39,612 nucleotides of DNA from Luteimonas endophytica (GTDB lineage Bacteria; Pseudomonadota; Gammaproteobacteria; Xanthomonadales; Xanthomonadaceae), in assembly GCF_029887875.1 (NCBI RefSeq), contig NZ_JARXRM010000030.1, positions 1 to 39,612 on the forward strand. Direction: 5' to 3'. The notes beneath the pieces were generated by a model, which was not told the origin of the DNA, did not search any database, and saw only the letters and a list, made by a program, of their open reading frames with translations. A program made the translations under genes and the position numbers. Position 1 is the stretch's first letter, and every line of letters begins with the position of its first letter. Positions 38,426 through 39,612 of this stretch are shown here, piece after piece.

Positions 38426-39517
38426 TCAGGCCTCGCGCCTGCGCACCCGCCCGGCGATCGCGCAGGTCAGCTGGTAGCCGATGGTGCCGGCAGCGGCGGC
38501 CACGGTATCGACCGGCAACCCCTGGCCCCACAGCTCCACCGGATCGCCGGGCCGCGCATCGGGCTGCGCGCGCAGGTCGATCGCCATCAGGTCCATGGAC
38601 ACCCGCCCGACGCTGGCCGCCGGGCGGCCGTTCACCAGCACCGGCGTGCCGGATGGGGCGTGGCGGGGATAACCGTCGCCGTAGCCCACCGCGGCGATGC
38701 CCACCGGCATGTCCTCCGGGCACTCCCAGCTGGCGGAGTACCCGATGCGCTCGCCCCTGGCGACGGGGTTGACCGCGATCAGCGTGGTCGAGAAGGTCAT
38801 GGCGGGGCGCAGCCCGAATCCCGGGCCCGGCCGGCCCGCCACCACCGACATGCCGTACAGCGCGCCGCCCGGCCGCACCCAGTCGGCCTGCGCCTGCGGC
38901 CAGCCGAGCACCGCGGTGGAATTGGCCAGGGAGCGTTCGCCCGGCAGACCCGCGGTGGCCTCGGCGAAGACCCGCAGTTGCGCGGCGGTCTGGTCGCGGT
39001 TGCCGCCGCCGCTGTCGGCGAACTCGTCGGAGCTGGCGAAGTGGGTCATCAGCACGATGTCCGCGATCTGCGGCAGCGCCGCCAGCCGCGCATGCGCGCC
39101 GCGCACGTCCGCCGGAGCGAAGCCCAGCCGATGCATGCCGGAGTCGACCTTGAGCCAGCAGCGAATCGGATCACCGCGGTCGCCCTGCTCCAGCATCTCG
39201 AGCTGGCTGGCGTGGTGGATCACGCTGTCGGCGCGGAGCTGGCGCAGCCGCGCCAGGTCCTCGGGCCCGTCGAAGCCCGACAGCAGCAGGACCGGCTGGG
39301 CCGCGCCGAGCGCGCGGATCCGCGCGACGTCCTCCAGCGAGGCGACGCCGAAGGCATCGGCATCCGGCAGCGCGCGCACCACGCGCTCCAGGCCGTGGCC
39401 ATAGCCGTCGGCCTTGACCATCGCCATCACCCGGCTGCCGGGCGCGCGTCGGCGCACCTCGCCCAGGTTGTGGCGGACGGCATCGCTGTGGAAGGTGGCG
39501 GTGGTGGCGCGCGGCAT
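38426..39517 (-). CDS. alr: alanine racemase
   Basis: 363 residues; PLP enzyme interconverting L- and D-alanine for peptidoglycan. The PLP lysine is Lys35 in AMVKADGYGHG. The barrel carries CWLKVDSGMHRLGF and MTHFASSD, and the C-terminal domain holds the catalytic Tyr in RIGYSASWE and GYGDGYPR. The ending VELWGQGLPVDTVAAAAGTIGYQLTC is typical. A -10-like TACAAT (39526-39531, minus strand) lies 8 nt before the ATG and no Shine-Dalgarno is seen. It may be Alr or the DadX form; the sequence alone does not decide. Confidence 0.95.
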   Translation of the reverse strand: MPRATTATFHSDAVRHNLGEVRRRAPGSRVMAMVKADGYGHGLERVVRALPDADAFGVASLEDVARIRALGAAQPVLLLSGFDGPEDLARLRQLRADSVIHHASQLEMLEQGDRGDPIRCWLKVDSGMHRLGFAPADVRGAHARLAALPQIADIVLMTHFASSDEFADSGGGNRDQTAAQLRVFAEATAGLPGERSLANSTAVLGWPQAQADWVRPGGALYGMSVVAGRPGPGFGLRPAMTFSTTLIAVNPVARGERIGYSASWECPEDMPVGIAAVGYGDGYPRHAPSGTPVLVNGRPAASVGRVSMDLMAIDLRAQPDARPGDPVELWGQGLPVDTVAAAAGTIGYQLTCAIAGRVRRREA

Positions 39518-39557
39518 GGTGACGGATTGTAGGGCGGCGTTGGGTGCGCTGGTGCCA

Positions 39558-39612
39558 TCACAGGATCGCGAAGGTGCGGGGCAGTTCGCGGGCTTCGGAG
39601 GCGGCGGCGCCC
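39558..39612 (-). CDS. 3' end of an unidentified gene
   Basis: The minus strand is open to the window edge and ends SEARELPRTFAIL then TGA, 40 bp before alr in the same direction. Codon use looks like a real gene (GC-rich third positions). Seventeen residues are too few to name it. It may be in an operon with alr, although alr appears to carry its own -10. Confidence 0.45.
   Translation of the reverse strand, partial: GAAASEARELPRTFAIL

Overview
The window is a GC-rich chromosomal segment of a gammaproteobacterium, most likely Xanthomonadaceae/Lysobacteraceae (Lysobacter- or Luteimonas-like). This rests on family-typical content: a CopL-type copper gene ahead of copAB, a Fur protein without the CxxC pairs of the E. 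coli type, the recN/hrcA/fur/bamE/ratA-rnfH/smpB block, and a divergent ppsR-ppsA pair. The genus is inferred, not shown.

Layout. 1-1003: one end of an IS481-family element, with its transposase running off the left edge. 1062-1403: a small membrane protein gene beside the element. 1548-1575: a 28-bp XerCD dif site, placing the left end of the window at the replication terminus; FtsK-type polar octamers to its right mostly point back towards it. 1667-5834: an exported S33-type hydrolase, divergent from a LytS-like sensor kinase/LytTR response regulator pair. 6057-13039: a copper-resistance cluster (copL, DUF411 lipoprotein, MerR regulator, Cu+ P-type ATPase, multicopper oxidase copA, outer-membrane copB), the last four genes joined by 4-base ATGA overlaps behind a MerR-type promoter. 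13117-13312: tRNA-Ala and tRNA-Glu. 13459-15482: an APC transporter overlapping an exported methyltransferase-fold lipoprotein. 15520-22682: housekeeping genes (DUF1249, ppsR, ppsA, mscS, orn, DUF2721, tadA, a cupin). 22772-22975: an intergenic repeat. 23048-28111: hrcA, recN, fur, bamE, rnfH, ratA, smpB. 28115-30782: a CHASE-PAS histidine kinase and the tmRNA gene. 30948-33727: a two-gene unit encoding a ketoacyl-synthase III fused to a haem-oxygenase-like diiron domain, plus a protein I do not recognise. 33761-34232: a repeat cluster. 34374-39517: OmpA-family lipoprotein, WS/DGAT acyltransferase, photolyase and alanine racemase. 39558-39612: the tail of one more gene.

How the genes work together. 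The copper genes form a complete detoxification route: metal sensing, export from the cytoplasm, periplasmic oxidation and outer-membrane binding. PpsR controls PpsA by phosphorylation. smpB and ssrA supply the two halves of trans-translation within 3 kb. The most novel-looking candidates are the synthase-diiron fusion with its partner, the intergenic repeat whose hairpin shows a compensatory base-pair change, and a recurring arrangement in which a -10-like hexamer lies 6-9 nt before the start codon, suggesting leaderless mRNAs.
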